In this document: positions 20,953 to 32,206 of the stretch, piece by piece | Layout of the letters: each line of letters starts with the position of its first letter | Position numbering within the stretch: the first letter of the stretch is position 1 | Source of the DNA: Tetrastigma voinierianum | Lineage: Eukaryota > Streptophyta > Magnoliopsida > Vitales > Vitaceae | Length of the DNA: 64,000 bases | Direction of reading: 5' to 3' | Assembly (NCBI GenBank): GCA_016808115.1 | Contig: JAEQBH010005300.1 | Location: 332,960-396,959, forward strand | Made by a program: the position numbers and the translations under genes | Notes under the pieces: generated by a model | Told to the model about the DNA's origin: nothing | The model's input: only the letters and a program-made list of their open reading frames with translations | Databases searched by the model: none

Positions 20953-23724
20953 TGTCAGCAGTCAAGACGCGTCAGATAAAGGTATCAAAAGTGTGACTCA
21001 TATAAGTCCCGATATCACCCTTATAGAGATTGAAAAGAATTTTTGGAAGTTCAAACTACCCCAACTACTCAATTCCAATAACAATATTCAACTTCCATTC
21101 TCATAAAATTTTCGTTGAACCTAATCCAAGAATTCTACTATCTGGGCTTCTACATCTATAATAAAAAGTGAAATTTTAAAAATCCTAGACCTAAACCGAT
21201 CGAATCCATATTGTAGCTCGGCAGACACTGATTCATCAAGCGTGAAATTTTCAATTCTCGCAATACAATCTCATCTCTATTCTCTATCAGTATGGCCTCT
21301 GGAACCTAAATTGTCAAAAGGTAACGTAGTATAGTTTGAATTTCTCCTTTAACCATACATTTCACTGACAGAGAGAGTCATGCCTCATCAAACATGTGTC
21401 TAACCAATTACTTGTAATCGTATTTTCTTTTATAAGATCCTAAGATTTTTCTTTTTCAATACTCCATACTCATTTCTTATGATTGCACATTTCTCGCCTC
21501 CCAAGACATGGCCATTTTCTAGATTGTTTCTACTAGAGATGAAATGATGCAGTCTCTCATCCCCTTAAGATCTGAAAGAGTTCTCCCTTTCCTTGATTAG
21601 ATCTAAGCTAACACAGGATCAAGATCATTCCTCAAGACCAAGGAGAGATCTTTAATTGATTAAATTGATAGATCACTAAATTAATTCTCAAACCATGAGT
21701 AAATTTATGATTTATCTAAGTAATCTTTCAGAGCTTATTAGTTCTTCAATATTAAATAGCATACCCCTAAGTAATGCATCGATGTTCGTGAATCTCCATC
21801 TCGTGTCACTTAGAGGGCCTCCTCGGAAATCGAGCCAAAACGGTCCTAGCTTTAACAAGCTGTACATTATTGGGAACAATTCACTTCATGAACAGCCACC
21901 AATTCAAACAACCCAGCCCTCAATCCAGAGATCACTTTCTAATCAGGCAGAAAGCACTTCATAACTAACATCGATCTTTTCCCAAGAAAAGTTGTGTTTC
22001 TCGAACTCGAATCACAAAGGAACACTTAAAATCATCGTGAAATTCCACAATCGTAATCAACTGAAATAAATGAATTCCGCCTTATCTAGACTTCATTAGA
22101 TTCAAACAAGAATCGATTGATTTTCAAATAATTTAGCTCAACTTCTAAACTTCTTAAACTTCTCGAACACCACTCCAAGCTGTGTCCAAGAACAAATTTA
22201 AAGTCTTCGCTAAATCTAATCTACGAAGAAAAGAAAAATAAAATAAAATAAAATAAAAATATATATAATACAAAAGAGTCCTTAGCCCCCGTATCGCCCG
22301 GTTTTCCAATCGAATCGACCAATTCCCACTTTCCTCAAATTGCTTTATTTATGTAGCCCAAAGTTCAAATCCCACTGGGAGCTACATCAGGATCCCCAAA
22401 ATTCACTCTATCAGATCGTCACAACCTGAAGTGTTGTTGTGACAGAAGCTTGAATCTCTATCACAGTCTCCTCACATACATGCAATAGTTCATGCCGCGA
22501 CTCTGCTCCTATACATCCTTCTCGATCCGCCGCACAAGATATTCTTTTCTTTAGTTAGCTATTCATTATGTCACTTGCATCTTTCTTGCCTCTTTTAACA
22601 ATCTCGCCTTGAAAGGTCCTGTCGCTCTATGTCGCGACAATCTTATGTGTGACATCGAATAGTTATGTTGCTGCGACATCACACTGAGTCGCGATAGTGC
22701 TTCGTGCAAACTTCTTTCAAATTGACAGACTAGCTTTTATGTCGCTAAGCAAAGATTTGGCTGGTTCTCGCTGCAACAATGTTTCTTGTATTGTCAGCAT
22801 TCCTATCACGACCAGGAAAGTCTGTTGCGACAGAGTCTTGTCGCCACTTAACTTGATTTCTTATTGCAGCTTCATTTTGATGTTGCAACATAGTCTCTTA
22901 GTGTTATCGATGTTTTCGTCGCAAATTAACTTGTTATGTCGCATGCAAGACTCTCTTCCTGTGTTGGAATCTTGTCGCGACATAAAAAGTCCTGCACGAC
23001 CTTGTTTTATCAATACCAATTTTATCTTTCGTGTCGCGCGACCTTAAGATCCTATCGTGATTATAAAAACATCTCTTCACCAAGCGCGTCACAACATGGA
23101 TTCTTTACCGCTACCAGCCGTGGCTTCATTATAGTACGATGTCGCGAATATGTTACCGGCCATGTCGCGACAGGCCTTTCTCGAGCTCTTTCTTCTCGGT
23201 TTCGCAACAAGTTTTTTCCGGCGTTGCAATAATCGTCGCGGACAAACTGGCCCCGTCGCGATATGTTTCGCCGCCGTTTCATCGTCGACAGTAGTTTTTC
23301 GTCGCAACAAATTCTTCCCGCGTTAACATCCTTTAAAACCTATCAATATACTTTCTTTTTGTCTCAAAATTAATTGTTAGATTTCTTCCCTATTTTTATC
23401 GCGACATATGCCGCTCTCTTTCGTCATGGATGTAATCCCATCTATCAATATTCGGGACTTAGGTTAAGCACAGAGGTGTCATTGCTGCACATAATTTCTT
23501 TAAGTTATTTGCTGACGTTATTTACACATACAAACTCTATCGCAACATAGATTGTTGCAATCGCTCGCTTTCTCTTCTTTCTTTGGCCGGAATTCCTTTG
23601 AATTAAAAAACCCACAAAACACAAAGTTTGTGAATATTCCATAATTTGGCATTAAAACATTTACTGTACTAAAAATAAGCCTCAAAAAATTGATTAAAAA
23701 GGATGAGTTTTAAGACTCACCGCA
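20953..23724 (-). repeat. Athila-type LTR (B) inside Copia A
   Basis: On the minus strand this matches the LTRs at 32207-34935 and 36166-38913 in order. It starts with GAGTC and a TAAAACTCAT-like string (23719 downward), then ATTATGGA...TTTGTGTTTTG, then the TGTCGCGACA-rich block (22430-23540), then the block with TTGATTAGATCT...GATCAAG (21590-21635), and ends near 20953. No internal coding region accompanies it, so it is a solo LTR about 2.8 kb long. Borders are approximate and I found no clear target duplication. Confidence 0.7.
22430..23540. repeat. TGTCGCGACA palindrome cluster B
   Basis: Exact TGTCGCGACA occurs three times (near 22630, 22973 and 23163), with many derivatives (TGTTGCGACA, TGTCGCGATA, TATCGCGACA, GTCGCAACA) at short intervals. 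It belongs to the upstream half of the Athila-type LTR. Confidence 0.8.
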
Positions 23725-23772
23725 GCTCCCAAGGAGTCAAGTGAAGACTCCCACCCCTTATTTCTTTGCCGG

Positions 23773-23786
23773 TCGGGAGGGGGAGA
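23773..23786 (+). other. Polypurine tract of Copia A
   Basis: CGGGAGGGGGAGAT lies directly before the first part of the 3' LTR, as expected for the plus-strand primer of a copia element. Confidence 0.6.
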
Positions 23787-24197
23787 TTTAAACCACTTCA
23801 TAAATGTTGTCGCATTAGTAACAACAAATTTCTCTGAGAGGTTAAATTTCCCCTCCATGTCGCCTATCTCATATTCGTATGTATTAAATTCCGCCGTTGT
23901 TTCTCGCCAATGAAAATGGTTTCCATTTCAACCAATGAAATCTATCCGATTCTTGCCTATAAATAGCGCTTTAGAACATAAATCAAATGAGAATTTTCAT
24001 GAGATCATGTACTTCCAGAGATCATTCTTTCAAATCACAAAGAGTCAAAGGACAAGTGGAAATGGCCTAGGTTATCACACCGCAGAGACGGGTAAGAATG
24101 TCATCCCATGAGAGAGTACCGAGATAAAACTAAGAGGATTGTGAGCATATCCGGTGTGTAATATCTTGTGCCGCTTTATCTCATAAAGGATTATTTT
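23787..24197 (+). repeat. 3' LTR of Copia A, first part
   Basis: This aligns with 16052-16460 of the 5' LTR, from CTTCATAAATGTTG to GCCGCTTTATCTCATAAAGGATTATTTTT, including the CCTATAAATAGCG TATA region at 23957. The LTR is cut here by a gypsy solo LTR and resumes at 26408. Confidence 0.85.
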
Positions 24198-26407
24198 TGG
24201 GATGACACCCCAAACTGGGCCGTTGACTACCCGTTAACCCGCTGAACACTATGAATGCTCGTGACCTGGACATTTTTCACGAAACGCGGTAGCCTCCTTT
24301 TGCAATGTGGAGCTCTACCCAAATACAAAACTCGTGATATATAACTCCGTCCTAACAATCCAATATAAACACTTAATATGAGTAAATGCACCCTCGGGGC
24401 CCATAAACCATACTCATAAACATACCAACTACAGTGTGTATATCCAACTATATCTCAATAGTTTCAAGAGTTCCCAAAGCTGCCTTTCACAAACATGCAG
24501 TTAAATATCAGAATTCTAATACATGTAAGAAACCGTCAAAGCCAGGCTATTTCGCTTTCTTCTAAACTCGCCCTCTAGACGGCAGCCGCTTCCTCGCACG
24601 CTTCATGTACCATAAAGCCGTATCTCGACAAGGAAGCTAACGCTTTGAGCGGAATCACCCTGGGGCCATTCTCCACCTGGCGCAATATGCAATGCTCCAA
24701 AGTAAACACACATTCAAGCAATGCATGATCCTACTTGAACGTCAACCGACACCCCCATAACCTCGAGTCCTCATCGACTCTCCCCCTGGCCACGCCTAAG
24801 CCTCGTATGAGAATTATGTTTATTCAGACAACTTCTCCGATGTATATATAGATATATATATATATATAGGATAGGTAAGAGAGGTGAGTATATATATATG
24901 AGAGATATATATATGAGAGAAACACTGGGGCCGCCCCGACGGTTGATATTTATGGACTACCCTCCTAAGGAGCACAATCGGCCGCTCCGACGACATATTT
25001 TAAGATGGGACTACCCTCCGACATTATCACTAGATGACCCTCCGAACCATTTTCTAGACTCACCCCCGCGAACTCACTTATCATCCTGCCCCCAAATAAG
25101 ATACTAACGCATTTTATGTCGTAATTCCATTTGATAAATTATAACACATGCAAACATATAAAACATGCATATATTCACATAAAATTAATCACACAATCAT
25201 GTTTATGTAATTTCACATTTCATACACTGGGAAATTTGAGCTCGCTTTGGGCTAATTATCAAACACGAAAGCAATTCAACTTGAACGACTATGACCAACA
25301 CATTTTCACACAAAAATATATTTGGTGAATGATATTTCTGAATAAGGAAACCTCTCGATTACTATTCCCAAGAATCAATAATCACCTGCTCACTCAGAAC
25401 CCAATTCTCTACCGCCATTCCCGGTCTTTTTCATCAAGCATACATTTAATTTACACTTCAAACAATGCAGCCCCACCAGTTGGATCGAATGAATTGTCCA
25501 ACCTGGAGTCTCAATAAATTCCCAAAATTAGTCCCATGTTTTGGGGATCCCATCCAACTACCACGGCCCTTTAGCACAAAACCAATACATGATTTAAAGC
25601 AGTATCGTATGTCATCAACAACCCAAAACAGCTCCCTCACGATACGGATCGGCACATTGGTCCAAGAAATTAAATCAATCTTGCCTCAAGCTAGACCCGA
25701 TCAAACGGTCGCTCGTAAACCTCAAACCATCCCGAAACATCAGAAACACTTAAATAAAGGTGAAACCCAAGTAGGGATAAACCCCTACCTCTCGGAGTTT
25801 GTCGAAGACTCAAAACCTGAGTCCACACAGAGACCCTCTCCACTTAGAGCGCCTTCGCTGGTCTCTCCGAAGACTCCGACCCGGGCCTGATCTCCCACAA
25901 TCCTGTATATAAGAGGACGCTCTCTCACTAAAAACCCATTTTGTTGTTGCCCATCTCCCTTAGAAGGCTATTGCATCTTGGCCTTTGAATTGTGTGGGAG
26001 ACAAACACCATTGAGGCTTGTTCTTCTCAACTTAAAACAATTACATTAATGACATTTATGTCATTCTTTTCCCGCCATTATCTAAGATCGTTTCGCCATC
26101 CCTTTTCATCATTTCTCTACCATGCCACTATGGTATACACATGAGTACGTGTTATATGTGTCTTTTGTATCATCGAAAAATCGCTTTACTTCAAGACCAA
26201 ACGCGATGCCTCGAAAAACGTACACTCGACTATCTCAATTTACCAAATTCGGACGCGCTAGTTAGATTCTGAGACACCTTAACTCGCAAATCCGCTTTCA
26301 CATCCCGAGATCTAGGGAGAATAAATTCCCATTGGTGTTTAACCTAAATTATTTTCAAACCGAAATTACGATTTTGCCATTTTTCCATAAATTGAATTTC
26401 TGCTACA
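24198..26407 (+). repeat. Gypsy solo LTR (G2) in the 3' LTR of Copia A
   Basis: It starts TGGGATGACACCCC and ends GAATTTCTGCTACA, like the family members at 29300-31044 and 49081-51137. It carries the same landmarks: an ATGAGTAAATG block (24379), CCCTCCGA repeats (24960-25050), a TCTCGGAGTTTGTCGAAGACTC block (25790), and an ATCCCGAGATCTAGGGAGAATAAATT block near the end. There is no internal coding sequence. It interrupts the Copia LTR between GATTATTTTT and TTTCGCCCCATG. The target duplication is not clear. The 141-codon frame at 25465-25890 lies inside the LTR and has no recognisable domain. Confidence 0.8.
24840..24915. repeat. TA/GA microsatellite in G2
   Basis: Short runs of TATATATA alternate with GAGAG within the solo LTR; it is absent from the sister LTRs. 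Confidence 0.7.
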
Positions 26408-26799
26408 TTTCGCCCCATGTAGGTTTCCCCCTCATTTTGAAGGTTTTACATTATATCGAGTTTCTACATTATCAAGTTCTCTCCCTTCTTATTATAATAC
26501 AAGATCGGCTTAGCCATCTATCTACACTTTCATTTCCCAAAGGTTGGCATAGCTACCCATCTATTTCTTTGGCCAGTATGGATTTGCTCACCTCCCAAAC
26601 TTGTTACATTACATTTCCTGCGGATTAGCACACCACCAACCTGTTGTTTGACTTCTTGAAGGCTTCGGGCACACACCTCAATTCTCGTTTTATCTCATGA
26701 ATTGGCCTTTGTCTCCCACTGTTAACATTTGGCGTGGGATTAGCAAAGCCACCAAATATTACTTGTTTTAATATCTATAGGTCACTCACAATCCCAACA
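26408..26799 (+). repeat. 3' LTR of Copia A, second part
   Basis: It aligns with 16470-16799 of the 5' LTR and ends GGTCACTCACAATCCCAACA, next to resumed DUF1262 exon 2. This piece fixes the right border of the element. Confidence 0.85.
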
Positions 26800-27343
26800 A
26801 GATCTCATGTCGGGTGAAGCAATGCAAGCCACTCCCTCTTTAAGGGTCGCCCCTCCCACTTCAACTTCCCGAGCTCCGAACCCGTTGTTATGCCTGGGAA
26901 AACAGGCCAACCCCTTCAGCGTTTGTTAGCGGAGAATTGAAAGATCGTGAAGAGATCCCTTATTATGAGATAACACCTGAAAATGGGAGCATATAATTTC
27001 ATGGAGAACAACACCATAATAGCCAAGGGAAATTGTTGCAAGAGATGTCGCTTGTTCAAGAAGAAATGGTCAGACAGCCAAGGAAGCCGTGTGACGGTGA
27101 AACGTGGGCAGACCTAGGTTATGTGGTTTAGCTTCGAGATTGAAATTGTTGGTGAGAATGAAATGGGAGCCAATGAGGTAAGTGGGGACAGAGGCAGTTA
27201 TAAGGAAGCCGAGAGGAAGAGAGCATGAGTATGGTGGATAGGTGGGTGGATCGCCCGCCTGCATTCATTGTTGAAACCTTTGTGTTCAAAAGAATGGATG
27301 GAAGCTTGGTACTAAGCTATGGATTCAGTAATACCCATCATAT
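26800..27343 (+). pseudogene. DUF1262-type gene, copy 3, downstream part
   Basis: Exon 2 resumes with AGATCTCATGTCGGGTGAAGC, aligned with AGATACACGCTGGGTGAAGC of copy 2, and runs to the 3' end: GAGAATTGAAAGATCGTGAA, GAGAATGAAATGGGAGCCAA, then AAAGAATGGATGGAAGCTTG and GGATTCAGTAATACCCATCA. Many small indels remove any long frame. Together with 15471-16048 this is one gene interrupted by about 10.75 kb. Confidence 0.85.
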
Positions 27344-28572
27344 TAGTATTATTATAGAAATGAGATCGGTCCTCTCGAAAAATGAGCTTCCCGTTTCTAT
27401 GTAATACCGAAAAGTTATTAAAAGATTGTTTCCTGTTTTTGAGATGAAACAGAAGTGTAGGGTATGTTTGATTACTATTTTTTAAAACTGTTATTGATAA
27501 CAAATTTTTATAATATATAGAACCAATTTTAGTGTTATCTGAATTTATTTCCTATTCTTTGAATTCAGTGTTTTCTATGTTCTCATTTCCTTTTTTCAAA
27601 AATCACCAAAGAAGCCTCTCACCCTTATCCGAGTTGGTTAGCCATTCTCAATGCTCAAGTCCTACTCAATATGGAATCTATTGTTCCATATCCTATGCAT
27701 AAATGTAGATCCCTTTGATTAGATGTAAGCCCCTTCTCGCCAAAGAGCAAGAGAGCATTCTTTCATAAAAATGGGTTCATTTACATTTTCATGTTCATGT
27801 GTTTGAATTTATAGGACCAAAATAAAAAAATTAAAAAAAAAAAAAAAAAATACATACATTCGACTAGGACGGAATTGTGAGTAAGTGGAACATCGGGTGT
27901 CAGCTAGCAGAGAGTCCATCCATCTTTCATGTGGCACTCCAACTCCAATAGAGAGTTCAACCCAAAAGATCGGACTAATAGGTCGAATAAACTCTCAAAC
28001 TTAAGTACCACCCCACACTTTCATGTGGAACCGATGTGGGATCGTATCATTACCCACCCCTAGAGAAGCCAGACATTTGCGAACAATTCACACTATAGAT
28101 ATCTTTAACTCTGGACCCTCTCTTGAAGCATCGGGTAACCCTCCTTCAAGTAGTCCTCTTCCAGGTAGCCCTTTCTTGCTACGCAACGGCTCTCAATGAA
28201 AGCACCAATGATAGGCACCCAAGTCTAATAGAAGAGCCTAAACTAAAAGACTGACTTTATAAGTGGGAGAACCTCTCAAGCTTAAATACAACTCCATAAT
28301 TTCATTTCATGTGGAGCTGAGATGGGATCGTATCAACCTCCCATCCACAAAAGGCATTTTCATTAGTAGATTCCCAACCATGAAAATTCAAACTCGTAGT
28401 CAGTAAGAAAATGACCACTTGGTTTTTAATTGGGTATGCCAATTCCTTGGTAACGAAGAGACGGACTCAAGACCAACCATGTGTAGTATTCCTCACTCTC
28501 AGATGCTCGTTGTTTCATAATTGACATACCGAGTATGCCATTATATTGTTTTAATTTCGCTTATATATTCCA
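27344..28572. other. 3' flank of DUF1262 copy 3
   Basis: No gene is visible. The stretch 28360-28572 (for example GAAAATGACCACTTGGTTTTTAATTGGG in part) matches 63205-63470 downstream of copy 5, so it is duplicated gene-flank DNA. A short A-run lies at 27829-27850. A small direct-repeat element is inserted at 27930-28335. Confidence 0.6.
27930..28335. mobile_element. Small direct-repeat element (TRIM-like candidate)
   Basis: Two ~120-bp direct repeats (27930-28049 and 28209-28335) both end in GGGATCGTATCA and share the layout TCTAATAG...CTAAACT-like, CTCTCAA(A/G)CTTAA and TTTCATGTGGA. The paired 3' flank of copy 5 lacks the whole ~420-bp block. The minus strand just inside the right repeat reads TGGTGCTTTCATTGAGAGCC, which could serve as a primer binding site. 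No coding sequence is present. Confidence 0.45.
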
Positions 28573-28799
28573 TGTGTGGATTGAAATAAATTAATAATAA
28601 TGTATATTTTCTATCGATAACTTCGAGATATAAATAGTACAAATTAAATCAAGAAATGGAAGAATGAATCGTAATTAAATCTGCATTTCCTAGCAAGGCT
28701 TGTACACTAGAATAATATAAACCTAAATATTCCATATTTATAATTACATGATTTAAATTAAATCATATTTAGAATTTGATTCTCCCAATATGCCCTACA
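28573..28799 (-). repeat. 3' LTR of Copia B
   Basis: About 227 bp, from TGTGTGG to CCCTACA. It aligns with 40639-40845: shared GAGATATAAATAGTACAAATT, AATCAAGAAATG and TTGTACACTAGAAT strings. Confidence 0.8.
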
Positions 28800-29299
28800 A
28801 GTTGTGATGCAAGGGAGATACCAGTCTTAAGTAGTAACTGATGAAAACGTATGCGGGGTAAAGGTTTAGTGAGAGCAACTGCAAGCTGATCCGCAGAGGC
28901 AACATGTGTAACATGAATATCACCATTCTCGAATTGTTCGCGAATGAAGTGGTAATCTAGAGGCAACATGTTTCATACTCGGCGAAACACCTGGATGAGT
29001 AAAGGTCAGTCGACCGCATTAACGTGAGTGCAGATACCGTCTAAGCAGGAGCAACCGAGTCAACAAGGAAACAGATATCCACCGAAGGTCAACAACAGTG
29101 GAGGAGACAAAGTGATATTCTACTTCGGTGGATGAGCATAATCAAGGCATTGCTTGAACTCCAAGAAATTGGGTTGCGCCCGAGGTATATAATTAATGTG
29201 CTAGTTGAAGTAAAATCATCTTTATTTTTAGCCCAATCAACATCAAAGTAGGCATGTAAGTGGAGAGGCAAATGACAATGGATAGTAAGCTTATGATCA
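28800..29299 (-). pseudogene. Copia B RNase H remnant
   Basis: Minus-strand frames carry the copia RNase H region: HAYFDVDWAKNKDDFTSTS (about 29200-29250) with GRNPISWSS, then DYHFIREQFENGDIHVTHV (about 28900-28960) and the closing QLAVALTKPLPR. Frameshifts separate them. The block is cut from its RT by the solo LTR at 29300. Confidence 0.85.
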
Positions 29300-31044
29300 T
29301 GTGACGCCCCATTCCCGGGGGTCCCATTAACCACCGTCAACCTGCGGAAACCTGTGTGTCTCATATATCAAGGAGACTCACATGAGTAAAATGGCCACGC
29401 TCTACCACACATCCATACTCACCAAATGTATATTTTATACAAAAATAAGTGAATTTACAATTTGTTTTGATTACAAATTATCCAAAACTGGGTCTTTTAC
29501 CCAGATTTTTACAAAATACATAACAAGGCCACATATGGCCATTTCTTCATCTCTAAGACTTTGGACGCGTCCCATCCCCAAGTGAACCTTCAAGACTAAA
29601 TACCCTTCTTCCCTCGATAGGCGAAAGCAATGCCCGTTAGTTGAATTATCCTACACGCTACTCTCCACTTAAGCCGCTTCATGCATTATAAAGTAAACAT
29701 TTAAGCAAAACATATATGTTCCTACTCAAATGTCTACATGAAATGGATGAGAATGTGACTCACTTCTTCCACTCCCCTCGAGCCCCCACCGACTCCCCAC
29801 GCATGCCTAAGCCAAGTGTAAGAAAACACCGTTTTCAAAACAAAATATTTTTGTTCTTAAAAACATAATACCAATTTCCGATGAAATCTATTGGACAACC
29901 CTCCGAGGTGAATTGCTGGGTAATTCTCTGAAACAGTCATGGGTCTTCCTCCAAGATGAACTGTTAGACAACTCTCCAAGGCAATTCTTCGGAAAATCTT
30001 CCTTTGAAATTCATTTAGTAACTACGTTTTTTTTTTTCTTTCATGTCATGCACTCACACCTATTATTCTAGGTTACCCCAGTGCATATGAAATGCAATAT
30101 GCCATTTCACAACAATTCATGTTAATATATCAAGCATGCATATATTAACAAAATTAACACACAACAACATGTTATTCATTCATAGCAATAACACCAAAAT
30201 TAGCTCACATGGGCTAATAAACAATTTAAGCAATTCATTTTGAACCGCCCAAGCAACACAAACCACACAAGATCACGTGAATAGTACAACCCTAGGTCTC
30301 AAAACTATTCACGACCATTCTAGGGATTTCCTCACTCAATCTCAATCTTTGGAACCGAAAACACGGTCATCCAGGCCTCAAGATATCCCAATCCATTAAA
30401 ATGGCTCTTAGTCAAAGAAAAATTAAGTAGAAGAAAACCCCTACCTCCCGGAGTTGTTGAAACTCCAAGAAAATCCTGTCCACGCATAGCTCCTTGCAAT
30501 GCACTCAACTTCGCTTCCGACGAGAACCGACAGTTCTAACGTCGAGAAATCTAGAGAGAAGGTGGACTTTCTCTCTCAAAAATATGTTTTCTCCCCTCAC
30601 TGCCGGATACCAGGCCAAACAAAAGAGGAGATGTTCTTTTTTCTTTTCATTTATTCCCTTTTTGTCCTCATTATTCGACTTTGGGGCGAATACTTAACAC
30701 ACGGCCATCAAACCATTTATCTCTTATCCTCTCACTAATCATGTGACATGTGTCACACATGGATACATGTAAGAGGTGGCCCTTTGTCACACCACACATG
30801 CCTCTCATATCATGTGTACTTCTCATTGAAACACATACTAAGACCCAACACCCTAAGTGGCTCGAAAGACGTGCAATCTCGATTGTCCCTGGACCAACAA
30901 AATTAGACATGGTAGCTAGATTTCCTCGCGAGACGATTCCCAAAGGTCAAGTCCGTTCACATCCGAGATCTAGAAAATTCGACCTTTGAATCGAAATTGG
31001 TCATTTTATTATTTTTCGTAAAATTAAAATTTTTCTGTTTTACA
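29300..31044 (+). repeat. Gypsy solo LTR (G3) in Copia B
   Basis: It starts TGTGACGCCCCATTCCCGGG and ends TTTCTGTTTTACA, about 1.75 kb, and matches G2 and G4 in order, including CCCTCCGAGG repeats (29895-29990) and CTCCCGGAGTTGTTGAAACTC (30447). It separates the RT and RNase H blocks of Copia B. The flanks GATCA and TATCA agree at four of five bases, consistent with a decayed target duplication. Confidence 0.85.
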
Positions 31045-32206
31045 TATCAATAAGTACACATAAATAGCGCAGAATATGCTTTACGGCAAATTCAATGGTC
31101 ACCTGGCCGAGCTACGTATAAATTGAGAGAGTTTACCTTGACCACATAAGCAATGTGTCCGGTTAGGGTCATCGACAGATACTGAAGGTTACCGACAATG
31201 GTGTTGAACTTAGAAGGATCGAAAAGAGTAGTGCCTCGATCAAGCACAAGGTCGCGATAGCTCAAGTAATGTGGTATAGATTGGCTCCGCATCCGTCATT
31301 GCGCTTCCGCAAGGAGGTCGTTATATGCCGTTAGGGAAAGGACGTAGCTGTAGCTGACAATAAGGACTTCACGTTAAGAAAGTAAGTCAAGGCACCTAAG
31401 TCCTTGAGTGAGAACCGATGAGAAAGTAAGGTGATGAAGTGGTGAACAGAAAATGGATTGTTTCTAGTGATGATTATGTCGTCAACATACACTAGCAGGT
31501 AGATGGAAACACTACTGCTATGTAGAATGAACAAAGCAAAGTATTCGCAAAGTAGCTCGTAAAACCGTAGGTAAGTAAAAACCGTTTCAGCCTCACCCGC
31601 ACTAAGATGAAACTCCACTCGAGACCACAGATGGCTTCGCATTTCAACCGGCCACAAACATGATTGCGGTGATCAGTGTCTATGAAGCCCTGCTATGGTT
31701 GAGCCATGAAAACATCCTTAGTGAGGTGCCTTGTAAAAATGCATTGTTGACATCTAGTTGACGGAGGCACCACGTATGACTAGTAGCGAGAGAGAGAATC
31801 AAATGAACAGTGGTTCGTTTAGCCACCGGACTGAAGGTTTCATGATAATCAAGGCTAGGGCATTGATGAAAACCCTTGGCAACCAACCGAGCTTCGTACC
31901 TGTCTATAGAACCATCAGGTAAGCGTTTGATTCGAAAGATCCACTTACATCCCACAATGTTCTGAATCAAATCAGGCGGAACCAATTCCTAAGTGTCATT
32001 CCGAACAAGGGCATCAAACCCTTCAGACATCAATGTGTGCCATTTGGGGTCTTTGATGGCCTAGGTTATAGAGGTCAATTCAAGGTCATAGGCTAGTTGG
32101 GTAGAGAGAGTGAGTTGTTGGTTTGGTTTATGGATGTTGTGGCGAGAACAGGTACTACCGAGGAGGCAATGTGCAAGAGGACAGTACTCCGCCAGTGTTT
32201 CCTGTG
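31045..32206 (-). pseudogene. Copia B reverse transcriptase remnant
   Basis: Reading leftwards from about 32100: LVPPDLIQNIVGCKWIFRIK, LVAKGFHQ, QLDVNNAFLQG (to about 31740), then LLVYVDDIIITRN (about 31465-31505) and SLKDLGALTYFL. The catalytic YVDD is present. Beyond it come DPSKFNTIVGNLQYL and a stretch near YVVKVNSLN. Frames are broken at least at 31680 and 31330. Confidence 0.9.

Larger units (their letters stand above)
16048..26799 (+). mobile_element. Ty1/copia retrotransposon (Copia A) nested in DUF1262 copy 3
   Basis: The element has a 5' LTR (16048-16799), a degenerate initiator-Met PBS, gag-pol remnants in the copia order (gag, protease region, integrase, RT, RNase H), a polypurine tract (about 23773-23786) and a 3' LTR. 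It is swollen by two insertions: an Athila-type LTR (20953-23724) between RNase H and the PPT, and a gypsy solo LTR (24198-26407) that splits the 3' LTR. Without them it is about 5.8 kb, normal for copia. DUF1262 exon 2 sequence sits on both sides, and AGAT flanks both ends (16045-16048; 26800-26803) as the likely remnant of the target duplication. Confidence 0.9.

Noticed and set aside
25465..25890. 141-codon plus-strand open frame
   Set aside because: It lies entirely within the gypsy solo LTR G2, is proline-rich and low in information, and the frame is not kept in the sister LTRs.
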